DNA of 64,000 bases from Oscheius dolichura (GCA_932521035.1 OW051492.1:7812001-7876000), one strand, 5' to 3'. Positions 12,428 through 22,909 are shown, numbered from the stretch's first letter. Notes: a model not told the origin generated them from the sequence alone. Made by a program: numbers and translations.

Positions 12428-12433
12428 AATAAA
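12428..12433 (+). terminator. Poly(A) signal of NUP214
   Basis: AATAAA lies 78 nt after the NUP214 stop codon. Cleavage about 15 nt later would leave roughly 100 nt to the TTTTTTAG acceptor at 12544 in front of the eIF2B delta gene. Confidence 0.7.
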
Positions 12434-12536
12434 GATCAATGTCTGTAAGCTGAAGTTTTGCATTTTTTATCCACGAAAGTTGTTTGCATCATCACAAAAT
12501 TGCTTTGAGAAGACATTGCGTCAGCATTTTTAAAGA

Positions 12537-12544
12537 TTTTTTAG
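12537..12544 (+). other. Candidate trans-splice acceptor in front of eIF2B delta
   Basis: ATTTTTTAG ends at 12544, 40 nt before the next ATG. With the NUP214 poly(A) signal about 110 nt upstream, the spacing matches SL2-type operon junctions known from Caenorhabditis. No RNA evidence is available here. Confidence 0.45.
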
Positions 12545-12584
12545 GCTTGTTTTCGATTTCTATAAGATCTCTAATATAAAGAAA

Positions 12585-14406
12585 ATGACAAAAGAAGAAT
12601 TTGTAAGCTATTATCATTTCTGTTTATTTTTATGGAAATCTAGAAAAAGGAAATGACAGCGGAGGAGAAAAAAGCTCAAAGGGCAGCTAAAGTCGCAGAA
12701 AAGAAAACTAGAGGTTAATCTTTTTTAGATCTTCTTATTCCCATATTTTTAGCCGAAGCAGCTGCAGCGAAAAAAAATGGGCAAGCTCCTTTGAGTAATG
12801 GTGTTGAGAAAGTGGCTTCTAAACCTACAGTTGAGAAGAAACAGGAAAATACAACTGTTGTCACGAAAAAGGTGGAAGCACCGAAGGTACGTTTTTCTCC
12901 CTTCTCCGCAACGAAAATTAGCAGGAAGAGAGACGGAAAGAAGAAGTTCTTGTTGAAAAATGTATTGATAATGTAACTGCTGCAACATCACCAAAATCAG
13001 CTCTAAAGATGAACAGTTGTGGAACTGGAGAAGATAAAGAAATTAAATTCGGTAATAGCTGCAATTCACTTTATATTGTTATTATCTCTTTTTCAGACCT
13101 TACACTTTACGAATCAGATAGACGAGTCATAGAAGTTGACGATGAATCAGAACGTATTGTTTTTCCGTTCTTTTTTAATTCATTAGAAATTATAGAGTAT
13201 CATACTCCTTATTCCCGTGTGCCTATAGATGTACATCATGCCTTCATCACGCTATATAATCGATGTGAGAATGAACAAATTAGGGAAGTCGATGATTTAT
13301 GTAGGGCGTTTATAATCGCGTGTAAAGAGGTATGTGTACTAAAAGATGTTTACTTTTAGTCGTTTTGCAGATGTATGCCGATTATTTCTCAGGTGATTTC
13401 AAGATTTCTAAGAACATCAATAAAAGTAAAGTGCTTCTTCTAAATCGGCAAATTGAGTACGTACTGGAAAGTGGTAAGGATCTTAGTTGGCCAGTATAGT
13501 TTTATCATAGGTAAATGGTCTCTTCCTCCAGCGTTGAACAATCTGTTTCGCATGACTCGACGACAACTTCGGAAAATTGATGAAGGTCTTTCTGCTGATG
13601 ATGTGACTTTATTCTTTTCTGTATTCATCTAACATTTATCAGGCGGCAGAGCTTGTTCTGGATGAGTTAGAAACTTTGGAAACAACCTATCTCACATCTG
13701 CCCACAAGATGATCGTCTTCCATTTAGAGAGTAAATTGACTAAAGCAAGGCATATTGTTGTATATAAAGGGTTTGTACAATGTTTTAAATAATGTTCCCT
13801 TTTTAGAAATAAATTTATTGAAGACAGCTGGGAAATTTTGGTCAAGAAGAATATTTCTGTTTCTGTTGTGGAGGACGAATTTATGCTCTCAGAAAGTAGA
13901 AGTAGCGGTACCGTTGATGCCGTTTTCTATAAAATAACAAGTTTAGCTGTTGATCTTGCTAATAATCTATCAGCGAAAGGAATCGACGTGACTGTAACTG
14001 ACATGAGAGGAATTGCTCAAGTTCTTCCACACGTATGTTATTATTATACAACTTACATCATATTGTAGGCTTCGTTGGCTGTGTTATCCGCTAATGCTGT
14101 CTTTCTCAGCGGAGGTGTCTCCTGTCCCAAAGGAGGACATCAAGTAGCCGAAGTTGCTAAGCATTTTAATGTTCCTGTTATTATTTGTGCTCAGGCATAT
14201 AAGTTTATAGAGCGGGTTGGTTTTTCATAATTTTTCAAGTACTGCATACAATTTAGGTACAACATATTGGTAGAACGGCGTTGCTTCGGAAGCAGAATAG
14301 CGAAATCATTCCATCCGAATTTATTACGGCTCTTATCACGGAAATTCGTATTCTACCACCTAGCTCTGCACCAGCTGTTATTAAAGCTAAAATTGGCGAT
14401 CTTTAA
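12585..14406 (+). CDS. eif-2Bdelta: Translation initiation factor eIF2B delta subunit
   Basis: Regulatory-core subunit of the eIF2 guanine-nucleotide exchange factor in the cytoplasm. The N-terminus is the Lys/Ala/Glu-rich extension usual for delta (MTKEEF, then KKEMTAEEKKAQRAAKVAEK). The conserved alpha/beta/delta regulatory fold follows, with VHHAFITL, the Rossmann-like part containing TSAHKMIVFH and SSGTVDAVFYKI, VLSANAVFLSGG and VPVIICAQAYKF. The C-terminal motif (FITALITEIRILPPSSAPAV) matches the LVITELG-IP-SSVP end of delta subunits. There are about ten exons with short introns. TAA lies at 14404-14406 and ATATAAA about 75 nt later. It probably shares a polycistronic transcript with NUP214. 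Some usually conserved positions differ (GGVSCPKGG for the common G-V--NG), so the protein is somewhat diverged, but I see no breaks. Confidence 0.88.
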
Positions 14407-14623
14407 TTGATTTCGTCTACGGTTTTTGCTTTTTGTTTTTTCCAATGGGCTTTGTTATTTGTTATTGTTTTACAAACAGAAATATAAATTTCTATATGAA
14501 AATCTTGTTAGAAATAACGGTGACAATTACAATGTAAATTTATTTAGCTGTTATCTAGTTTTGTCTTTCTTCAAGTTAGCCATCAATGGGCTCGCTGTGT
14601 TGTCTCACTGGATGGCGTTTTTC

Positions 14624-17600
14624 CTATTCTTCCCCGTCTTCCGGCTCCTCCTTCTTCTCCTCCTCGTCACTCAGTTCGTCTTCTGACAGTTGCGCATGCC
14701 ACAATTCCATGCCGTCAATAGTCTGCATGTTCTCTCCACAGTACAGACACTCTTCCCGGAAAGAGAAGCACGTGACACAGTAGAACGAGCCACACTGTAC
14801 ACACAGACGGACATTCGACTCGTCGGACAGTCTCATCTGTGTCTTCTTGCACTTGATACAGTTCACCCGGACGAATCCCCTCGACTGCATCCCCCGCCGG
14901 ACCAGCTGCTCCCGCCCAGCCATCTGGTCGTCGGCCAGGATGGCTCTCTGCTTCGCGTACATAAAAGTCATCAGGTGCTGTCTCTTGCGAAGAATCTCGT
15001 TGTACAGATGGAGAGCGCGGTACCGTACCCGATGGGGGTAGAAGTAGTCGGCGAGGAAGAGCGACTGCCGCTCCATCCAGACGCCCAACGGGCAGAGAAC
15101 GAGACAGATCACAAAGAGCACAAACATCCCAAAGATCACGTCCTTGTTTGGTGGAGTTGGCTCGCGGAAACACTTCTTCCAGCGTTCTTTTCTCTCTTCC
15201 ATGCCCTCCGTGATGGGCGAGAACGTATCCAAGAGGCTTTTTAGCATCTCCCCGCTGGAACTGTTCCCAGCTACCTGAAATAGACCTTTTATATCCATGT
15301 TCAAGTAGAATGGGCCCTCTAGAACGGGAATAACCCCACCTTCAGGTCATAATGTGCCGGATAGTCGATTGTCGTCCGTTGAAAGATCTCAAAGACACTC
15401 GTCACGACGGTATAAAGACCAACATCCAAGAAAACAAAGAAGGCCGGGGTGGCCACGGCCAGGGTGGACAGGCCGATATTCAAATAGACTTTACGCTTCT
15501 CGTGGCCCGTCATTTTTAACCGCCATCTTTGAACATACTGAAAATGGAAGATGGATAGAGGAGAGAAGAAAAGTACCAATTGTTTTTCATCCTGATTTAA
15601 GGGCAGTACTTTACTTTGACCCTTTAGGGCACAGTCATCGTCGATTCGTTCAAATTCCCGCGTCAGATACATATTTCGAAAATCGTCACGGTAATTGAAC
15701 CTGTAGGCAAAGAAGGCCGTCTGAAAAATGGGTACTGTAGTTATTTTTAGCCGAATAAAAAGACCAAAATTGATTTGGGTCAGCGGAAATCATTCCGGAG
15801 GCTGAACACCCGTTTCTATGACTTACAGTTACCGTAGCCGGATCCAATGAATCTCAAAGCCTTTACCACGAACTTTTGTTCCATACAGGATCCCAAGAAT
15901 ATCTTTTCAATTTTGGACCGCCTCCGGATGGCAGACGGAAACCCAAATTGCATTGGAAGACAGGGAGCAGATTCAGTGGATACGCTAGCAGGAGGAGAGC
16001 TCCTCGTAGACTTTTCTCTCAGGGGAAATGACGACCAAAAGGTCCCAGATGAAGCCCTAGGACCTGGTTTCCCAAAGAAAACCCCAGGTGGACCCGACAG
16101 CCCCAATAAATGATTCTCTGGCGTATTGTCTTTTAAAGTTGGTTCAGCTTCTTGGGAAGCCCATTACCCAGTATTTATACATCTGGAAATCATTTTAACG
16201 ATGGAAAAGCTTTTAGAAGCTGGCCAGGATCCTAAACTGCCCTAGGACAACCTTGAAATTTTGAAATTTGTGAGGAAGGGAGCAGGCGCCAGACTATCCA
16301 AGAACCAATCCATCGGGCGACTCCTTTGGACCAATTTGGGTGCCTCCTTCTTTCTTCGTGGTTCTCTTCGAAGAAGAGAGGATTGTGTACTCGCCTTGTA
16401 GAATGGATAGATCAAGGCGAACGGGAGAAAGACCCAGTGGATGATGGCCCGACTGAACTCGATGATCCTCCTGGGGGTGTCGACCATCCGCCTCAGAGCC
16501 CGTTTGACATTCTCCTCCAGACTTTCCATATTCTTCGACTCGTTGTGTTTCTCTTTAACCCGTAGATTTAACGTCGCCAGATTCTTAATCTCCTGTCTGA
16601 TCTTCTTTCCCTTCTCGATGTATTCCCGTACGGCTCCGACTTTAAAATAATGCGCCGCGCTGACTTGGTCCTTGACTGTTTGCCAGGATTTCTTGAAATA
16701 TGGTACCGCTCCTTCCGTAATACCTGGAGAAATCTCTCATTTTTGGGGTAAATAACAAGACAAATTACCGTTTTTAACTTTTCCCGGGAACATACAAACA
16801 CTATCGGCTACCGTCTTTCCCATGTCACAAATCTTATTGGCCCGCTGGATGGAGCCGCACAAATCCAGGCCGAGATTTCTTTCCTGCTCCAGACAGAAAA
16901 TATACGCTTCGTGGAACTTGTTCAAACACTGAAAGGAGGTGATTTTCATGGATGAAACACATAGAAAAGGACGGAGGGAAGAGGGCGATAACCACAGGCC
17001 TTCTCCCCTCAATGAGCAGAGCAACGAGGCCGCCGCGATGTCCCCCCGAAACTCCATGACAGTCCTTTTTCCGAAACGTTTGAACTGTCAGCAGCCGCCC
17101 TTAAGTTTCGTCGAAATTCGGTCAACCTTAATCCCCTAAGCCTAAGTCTTGTCGAAATTTGGTCAACCTTAATCCCCTAAGCCTAAGTTTTGTCGAAATT
17201 CGGTCAACCGTAATCCCCTTAATCCCCTAAGCCTAAGTTTTGTCGAAATTCGGTCAACCTTAATCCCCTAAGCCTAAGTTTTGTCGAAATTCGGTCAACC
17301 GTAATCCCCTTAATCCCCTAAGCCTAAGTTTTGTCGAAATTCGGTCAACCGTAATCCCCTTAATCCCCTAAGCCTAAGTTTTGTCGAAATTCGGTCAACC
17401 TTAATCCCCTAAGCCTTAGCAGGGCCGCTTCCAAGTTTCTACCACCACCACAGCCCGCCTTCCGCCGTCATCCACCATCCTCCTCGGGCTGTCCACCACC
17501 ACGAGCAGGTACTGCAACGAGTCCTTCTAAGCCTATCCTCCGCCCCTTTTCCCAACCCCTGGTCCCTTGTTCGCCTAAACTCCCGTTTTCCCCAGCTTCA

Positions 17601-19983
17601 GTTCTTCCGTAGCCCAAGAGTGAGTGGTGATGGACAGTTCAATGGACACCGCGTCCTCGTTCCTTGTCTCCCCACAAACCCATCTTATTTTCCCTCTAAT
17701 GGAGCTCCTCTTCGCCTCTTTTTGTGATCTGAATTGACTTTCGAACCCGTTCGTCTCCCGCCCCAGAAGGCATTGTCCATCTGTCCTCGAGAAGCGCTTT
17801 ACACCGTCGAAGAAGACCCGTTTTTGTAGCCAGGGCGCATTACAGAACAGACCATGACAACGAAGCCACACTCTTCCGCGCCACAATCATTCTACTCTGT
17901 TATTTTCCCCTATGGTTTGTTTTTACTTTCACTACGTTTATATTAACCACCAATTCAAATTATAGTGGAGAACGATTGAAAAGCATGCCATTGCTATGGT
18001 TTTGATCTTATGTTGTACGCTGACATTTATGACATTTCTGCTGGTTGACGATATTGTCTACGAGATAAGACGATGCAGAAGGGACAGCTTGAAGGAGCTC
18101 GAAATATTCAAGGTGGGTACTGTTTCACCCGTTTTGTTGGGATCCCAACGGGGGAAGCACGAGCTCGCGTCTGGCTTTTAGCTGTGAAATCGAAAAATGG
18201 GGCAGAGTAGCACGAAACTGCGGCTTGCCCCTAGGTCCTTATTCTTTTCATTCACTAGGGCCTTATTCTTTTCCCTTCTTACTCAAACTTTGTCCATTTT
18301 CCATGGAAAAATAAGCGCACTCCAACGGATACCGTTAGTTATCAACCTAGACATGGCTCTCTGCATGAAATAGTCCGGATCCTGCCCATTACCGGCACCC
18401 AGGTAGGCGACTTTGCCCCCTGGTAGTATTTCGGGGCTAGCAGTGGTCAATTTGGTGCACAAAAGGCCAAAAGCCCCGTTTTTTTGTAGCGATTTAATGG
18501 GACTAGAGTTCTTTTTGGTCTGACCACAAAGCTTCCCGTCCTCCTTGGAAACTTGGGCGTTGCACGGCGATCAAAGCCTGATCCTCAGCTGGGGCTAGCA
18601 ACCAGAGTAACTATGAAACGAACTAATTTCCCTTTTCAATCCAAAAATTAGCACCTCTCAGTATTTTCAGAGCTACGCGGACGATGCCCTGTCGCTGATG
18701 ACCGACCCCGCGGCCATCTCCATGCGCCGCTCCGATTTCTTTGTGATGCTCCAACACGTTCGACTACTCAGTGGCCACTGTACCGTCCCCCCTCCCGAAG
18801 AAGACGTTCCCCTCAATTCTACCGTAATCTAACGCATAAAACTGACCACAAGATACGGTCCCCGCATGAGCCGTTTGCACTTGTTCGTCATCCCGGACAG
18901 CTGTGACCACGACTGTCGTATCATCTCCACCACCCGGGTCACTTTCGTGTCCAGCTTTTTCATCATTCCTTTAAAGAAATTCACGGGTTTGGCCAGCTTG
19001 ATAACGAGCGACTGCATCATGCCCAGTCCCATTTGGCCGTGCTTCGCAATGTTTTCATCGACAGCCATGGCGGAGGAGGAGACATCCATCTGGACACAGG
19101 CTATCCCCTCGGCTATCCGGTGGACATTCGTCATGGCATTCATGGCGCTCACGTCGAAGGCCAGCGAGATGATGGCAATGACCAGGAGGGCCTTGATTTT
19201 CGACGAGACCATGCGGTAGATGGACAACAGCAAAAAGTTCATCAGCTGAAAGAGGAGACGGTTATTTGGCGGATGGCAAGGGGCAGGGGCCCTCTGGGAG
19301 CTGTACAATACCCTCGCGGACCTCTTGAGAATATCCGTACTCCTTTTCGGAAACCAAACGACTTGCAAAAACCTTTCACACCGGGGCTCTTATGAAATAG
19401 AGACTGTCTAGACCCAAAAATCGACAGAGGAGCGGGAAGGCACGCTCTGAAGGGCCCGTGTGGGATTTTCCGCCCTGTTCGACTTCTTGCACGGCTCTAT
19501 ACCGTATTCATTGAACCAAAAAAAACGGTAATGCTCAACAGAAAAAACTGAACCTGAGGGATGAGAAACATAATGGTAAGGACGAGGTGCACCACACCGG
19601 CGACGACGGTGCCCATCTGCCCGGGATTTGTAGCGTATTTAATTGCCAGGATGTAGTACATCATAATGCCGAAGTTCTCCCACAGAACGATGCTTATGGC
19701 CAGCCGGAGGAGGTAGTGCTCCTTGGTTCCTCGGAAGAACAGCCGCTCGTAGCAGTTCTCCGGCTCTTTCTTGCCACTCAAACAGGGAAGCACCGGCGAC
19801 AATTTCTTCTTCAGCCGGGCGCCGAGACTCAAAATCGGCTCCTCGCCATCTCGTTTTCTGAATTTTTGGACTGCTTCAAGCCGGGAAAGTGAACAACCTC
19901 CGGCAATTTTCAACAGCCGTCTCGAACTTCTTCCTTGCTTTTTGAGCAGCGCGGCGAGCTTTCCATAAAGCGAAAAACGGCAT
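14624..19983 (-). CDS. SPE-42/SPE-49-like DC-STAMP protein with C-terminal RING finger
   Basis: Multi-pass sperm membrane protein of the DCST1/DCST2-Sneaky-SPE-42/SPE-49 group, needed in animals for sperm-egg fusion. Reading 5' to 3': MPFFALWKARRAAQ at 19983; membrane segments near 19600-19730 (ISIVLWENFGIMMYYILAI, VVHLVLTIMFLIPQ); the first Cys-rich ectodomain near 18850-19170; then, across a 1.9-kb intron, CLNKFHEAYIFCLEQ (from 16928). The exon ending RGPYLV (donor GTCAGT at 18846) joins in phase to CLNKF, giving the family pattern GxPYxxCxxxFxxAxxxC. Next are the DC-STAMP-like domain (ALRRMVDTPRRIIEF..., MYKYW, MYLTREFERIDDDC) and further TM segments at 15380-15480 and 15070-15140. Last is a C-terminal C4C4-type RING (CIKCKKTQMRL...CVQCGSFYCVTC...CLYCG, 14740-14870) with an acidic tail. 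I cannot tell SPE-42 from SPE-49. Some middle exons are only approximate. Confidence 0.8.
15740..16165. other. Intron of the DC-STAMP gene, about 430 bp
   Basis: Between the exon coding MYKYW (near 16165) and the exon coding FAYRFNYRDDF...MYLTREF (near 15720) lies sequence open on both strands for 85-95 codons. It has weak Gly-Pro content but no sustained Gly-X-Y phase, splice structure or family match. I treat it as intron. Confidence 0.4.
17103..17418. repeat. 41/53-bp minisatellite, 7 copies, inside an intron
   Basis: Seven copies of a unit beginning AAGTTTTGTCGAAATTCGGT. Short units (41 nt) end CTTAATCCCCTAAGCCT. Long units (about 53 nt) carry an extra 12-nt GTAATCCCCTTA block. The array lies in the 1.9-kb intron of the DC-STAMP gene, just 5' of the nested gene. 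Confidence 0.93.
17912..18832 (+). CDS. Small nested gene with cuticle-collagen N-terminal-like domain, no collagen repeats
   Basis: Predicted 103-residue protein from three exons: 17912-17914 (ATG alone), 17966-18112 and 18671-18832, all phase 0. If the one-codon first exon is wrong, translation could start at the in-frame ATG at 17996. The protein has one membrane segment (AIAMVLILCCTLTFMTFLLV), then VYEIRRCRRDSLKELEIFKS, resembling in spacing the nematode cuticle-collagen N-terminal domain (TM, then a conserved E-x-F-K). After that comes an unrelated tail ending PPPEEDVPLNSTVI with no Gly-X-Y repeat. It lies antisense inside the 1,918-bp intron (16929-18846) of the DC-STAMP gene, and its stop is 14 bp from that exon. 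The family call is tentative; the exon structure is moderately supported. Confidence 0.5.
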
Positions 19984-20114
19984 CCTATCGGGCGGAAAAA
20001 GCGAAGAATGTCGGGATTTATGACAAAGATAATCTCCTTGGACGGGAAGGGGATAAATATTGGACAAGCATTGACCGGGAAGTTTGAAAAATGGCTTCGC
20101 CTCCAGCACCCTGT

Positions 20115-20335
20115 GACAGTACGATTGGGACGAGGAATTTCATACGATTCTCGAAGGCCTAGATGTCAATCCCATTTTGGCTAACACTGTTCTTTTCACT
20201 GCTCGATGTGTACAATCCCTCCTCGGGATATCTTCACGTCTTTCTCCTCTACCAAAGGATGATGAGGAACGGATTCATTAGAAGGAAGAAGCCAGTCTTT
20301 TTTCTCTTCAACTAGGGACCGCAAAGGCGCGCGCC
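20115..20335 (+). pseudogene. Relic of the F-box/FBA_2-like family (C-terminal pieces)
   Basis: Translation gives GTRNF, then after a frame change HTILEGLDVNPI joined directly to LANTVLFTARCVQSLLG, then an in-frame TAG, then KEEASLFSL. These match two separated parts of the family members found elsewhere in the window: RRNFDTILQGLGANLIW and ANTALFNARCVQILLGAAP of the gene at 24860. The exons that normally lie between them, including the Cys/His motif, are missing. Frameshift, internal deletion and stop together mark a dead copy. Confidence 0.72.
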
Positions 20336-20866
20336 AGGGTGGCGGCACTTTTTGTTCAGTAATCTTGGTCATTGGGTGCGCCTGTTACAAAAGGCTTCAG
20401 TATGCCTCTATTATGCATTATTTTGAGCTGAAAATGACATACACTAACTAAAAATTTGATGAAGAATCGAATAGCAATTTCAGTTTTTTACAAAAAGCTC
20501 GATTTGTATTAAATATTGTAATGTTAAAAATAACTTTATCGATATCTCGACCCTCTGAACCGATCCACTTGTTTTTATTATTGTTTTTCATAGTGTTTTT
20601 GATGTAGATATCGCTGTAAAAAAATCAAATCAATCTGAATTAGCAAAAAATTTATATATTGTTTGATGTTTGCAAATTTTGCATGAGAAAAAGATTACAC
20701 TTTCTTTTTTAATTATCTGTCAGTGCGTCAATCTGTCAAAATTATCTGTCAGTGCGCTCCACCACTAAAATTTGTTCTTGGCGAGTTAGACCTTGAATGT
20801 CGTCGTTTTTCTTGACAGACTATAACAGTAAGATCAACTTTCTCCGTGAGGATTTCATCGGGTGAT
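20336..20866. other. AT-rich spacer before the inverted duplication
   Basis: No gene is seen. The 16-nt string AATTATCTGTCAGTGC occurs twice between 20710 and 20760. The rest is low-complexity A/T. Confidence 0.4.
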
Positions 20867-21292
20867 CTCTGAGCTTACGACGTAGCCCGTGAGCATTGTT
20901 GCAAACAGTGCCATTTTGTAACAGACCCACTCAATTAATCCCTCCTCTGATCTTCCGAAAAATCTCTTATCGAAGCCAGCTGGTACAGTCACTGCAAACT
21001 ATGGGCAAAATAAAAGGATAAAAGACCAAGCTACGATAAGCGGTTCACAGAAGAGCGACCTCGCCCTACAGTTATGCTTCTTCTTCTTGTTCTCGTCGGC
21101 TTCGCTCTAGGCACCCCGGAGTTATGTTCCCGTGGGGGGTACGATGAGGAATACTATGACGGCTTCTGTTATCTTTTCGTGGGTTTCGATCTGTTCCCGG
21201 ATGAAGGACTTTTTAAGGTACCACAGGAGTTAACCCGTGATTCGGCTAGCCAGTATTGTCGCGATCACAAATCCCAGCTGGTGATTATAGAC
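20867..21292 (+). repeat. Left arm of a ~425-bp inverted duplication (lectin promoter and 5' coding region)
   Basis: The stretch from CTCTGAGCTTACGACGTAGC to the codons for DHKSQLVI is repeated in reverse at about 21917-22344, with only scattered differences. It includes the presumed promoter (GGATAAAAGACCAAGC) and the signal-peptide exon of the C-type lectin gene. About 625 bp separate the arms. Confidence 0.9.
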
Positions 21293-21619
21293 ACGAAAAA
21301 GGTGAGGAAAAGGGGCACTATTTTATATAAAGTAAAGAAAAACGACTACATCATGTTTTATTCCAATGGTATCAACGCGGCATGGATGGGGTTGACATGC
21401 AAAGGAAACAACGCCGCTCTCTGCTTCTGGGACAACCACAAGCCGCTTCTCCCCGGCTACTCCAACTTTACTAGCGGACATCCGAACAGCCAGCTGGGAG
21501 AGTGTGTTTCATACAAATCTCTCAACAGCATGGAATGGTACAGTACTCCCTGTGACCAAAAGATCCTCTTTGTCTGCTCGCGTTCGGCGTTTCTAACTAA
21601 TGTTCCTCCCAAAAATTAA
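21074..21619 (+). CDS. Secreted C-type lectin-like protein (CLEC)
   Basis: Signal peptide MLLLLVLVGFALGTPELC followed by one C-type lectin-like domain: the opening DGFCYLF, then SASQYCRDHKSQLVIID (alpha-1/beta region), AAWMGLTC (the W-x-G-L core), CFWDNHKPLLPGYSNF, and the final CVSYKSLNSMEWYSTPCDQKILFVCS with the usual three C-terminal cysteines. The sugar-specificity loop has no clear EPN or QPD, so carbohydrate binding is doubtful. A 37-nt intron (21301-21337, GTGAGG...TAAAG) may remove a Lys-rich stretch; the frame is open either way. Nematode clec genes of this type are often secreted from gut or skin in response to microbes. Its 5' half is duplicated in inverse orientation immediately downstream. 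Confidence 0.8.
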   Translation: MLLLLVLVGFALGTPELCSRGGYDEEYYDGFCYLFVGFDLFPDEGLFKVPQELTRDSASQYCRDHKSQLVIIDTKKVRKRGTILYKVKKNDYIMFYSNGINAAWMGLTCKGNNAALCFWDNHKPLLPGYSNFTSGHPNSQLGECVSYKSLNSMEWYSTPCDQKILFVCSRSAFLTNVPPKN

Positions 21620-21844
21620 TTTGGCCGCGTGAAGGTTGAGTCCAAATAAAGTTTTTGTAAAAGAGTGTTCCAATGCCTTTCTTGGTGACTTTGCAACAAT
21701 TGATCCATTGTTTCTAGGCTTTGGGAAAATTCCCCTGATAAGAGAGCACACACTGTGGCCAGGAAAGCTGATTTGTGTGCTTTATGGTCCCTCTCCAAGA
21801 TTCTCTCAAGAAACTAACAAAACACGAATTCTTTCGAAAGTTTC

Positions 21845-22135
21845 TTATCGAATGGCCCGATCTTTTTTACAGGGAATCGTGGAAGCTTTATTGGTTGAGA
21901 AAACGGCAGTGCTGAAGTCTTCAATCACCAGCTGGAATTTGTGATCGCGACAATACTGGCTAGCCGAATCACGGGTTAACTCCTGTGGTACCTTAAAAAG
22001 TCCTTCATCCGGGAACAGATCGAAACCCACGAAAAGATAACAGAAGCCGTCATAGTATTCCTCATCGTACCCCCCACGGGAACATAACTCCGGGGTGGCT
22101 AGAGCGAAGCCGACGAGAACAAGAAGAAGAAGCAT
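21845..22135 (-). pseudogene. Inverted 5' copy of the C-type lectin, truncated
   Basis: Starts with the same signal peptide and N-terminal domain as the gene at 21074 (one visible change, FALAT for FALGT), runs to DHKFQLVI, then switches to unrelated sequence (EDFSTAVFSTNK...) and stops. The WxGL core and the C-terminal cysteines are absent, so no complete lectin fold can form. It could make a short secreted peptide because its promoter was copied too. Confidence 0.8.
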
Positions 22136-22344
22136 AACTGTAGGGCGAGGTCGCTCTTCTGTGAACCGCTTATCGTAGCTTGGTCTTTTATCCTTTTATT
22201 TTGCCCATAGTTTGCAGTGACTGTACCAGTTGGCTTCGATAAAAGATTTTTCGGAAAATCAGAGGAGGGATTAATTGGGTGGGTCCGTAACAAAATGGCA
22301 CTGTTTGCAACAATGCTCACGGGCTACGTCGTAAGCTCAGAGAG
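21917..22344 (-). repeat. Right arm of the lectin inverted duplication
   Basis: Reverse-complement match to 20867-21292, including promoter, leader and first coding segment. High similarity suggests a fairly recent event. Confidence 0.9.
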
Positions 22345-22349
22345 GGAGG

Positions 22350-22407
22350 GCTAGCCGAATCACGGGTTAACTCCTGTGGTACCTTAAAAAGTCCTTCATC
22401 CGGGAAC
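22350..22407 (-). pseudogene. Third, 58-bp lectin fragment
   Basis: The segment from GGCTAGCCGAATCACGGGTT to TTCATCCGGGAACG repeats the part of the right arm at about 21960-22018 in the same orientation. It sits directly outside the arm, as if the duplication end had been copied again. Confidence 0.85.
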
Positions 22408-22437
22408 GCTGTGGCGCTTTCCGCTGTGGCTTTTTTT

Positions 22438-22866
22438 TCAAAACTTTTTGTACCCTGCAAAAATTTTTACAAAACAGGTATATATATAGTTTTTTACGCT
22501 GATTCCGAATATGTAATAAAACAATTGGGTACATGTGTTATTTTTTAGCTATAACATCAAACATATTTTTTCATGTTTGTTTCGATAGCTCTTTTCTGCT
22601 AGAGTATATTGAAAGTCTGACATGGTTATCTTATTCGGGATGATCTTTTACACCTTCGTGCCAATTTTCATGAAAGTTGGCTGAAAAATCCAAAGGCCAC
22701 AACATCAAACAGGCGACGCGCGTTCTCGCTGCGGTGTTCATCCAAAAACTTTAAAAAACGCAAAACAGTTATCTATATGGTTTTTTACACTGATTCCGAA
22801 TCTGTAATAAAATAAATTAGATAAGTAGGTTAGTTTTTGAGCTATAGCATGAAACTTTTTTGTGAT
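22438..22866. repeat. Two diverged copies of an AT-rich repeat
   Basis: 22438-22575 and 22742-22866 share, in order, CAAAACAG, TATATGGTTTTTTACACTGA-like, TTCCGAAT-TGTAATAAAA, and GAGCTATA-CAT motifs. They look like two old copies of one dispersed element. There is no gene between 22408 and 22909. Confidence 0.6.
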
Positions 22867-22909
22867 GGCTGAATGCACAGCTTTTCAACTAAAGAATTTG
22901 AAAGTATGT

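Noticed and set aside
14690-15244. 184-codon plus-strand open frame
   Set aside because: Antisense shadow of the DC-STAMP/RING C-terminal exon, which carries the cysteine motif and membrane segments.
15816-16113. Gly/Pro-rich open frames on both strands that look like a scrap of collagen
   Set aside because: The Gly-X-Y phase breaks after three triplets, both strands are equally open, and the region fits as an intron of the DC-STAMP gene.
17575-17886. 103-codon minus-strand open frame in the DC-STAMP intron
   Set aside because: No domain and no splice phase that fits the host gene; the joining of 18846 to 16928 already gives the conserved cysteine pattern.
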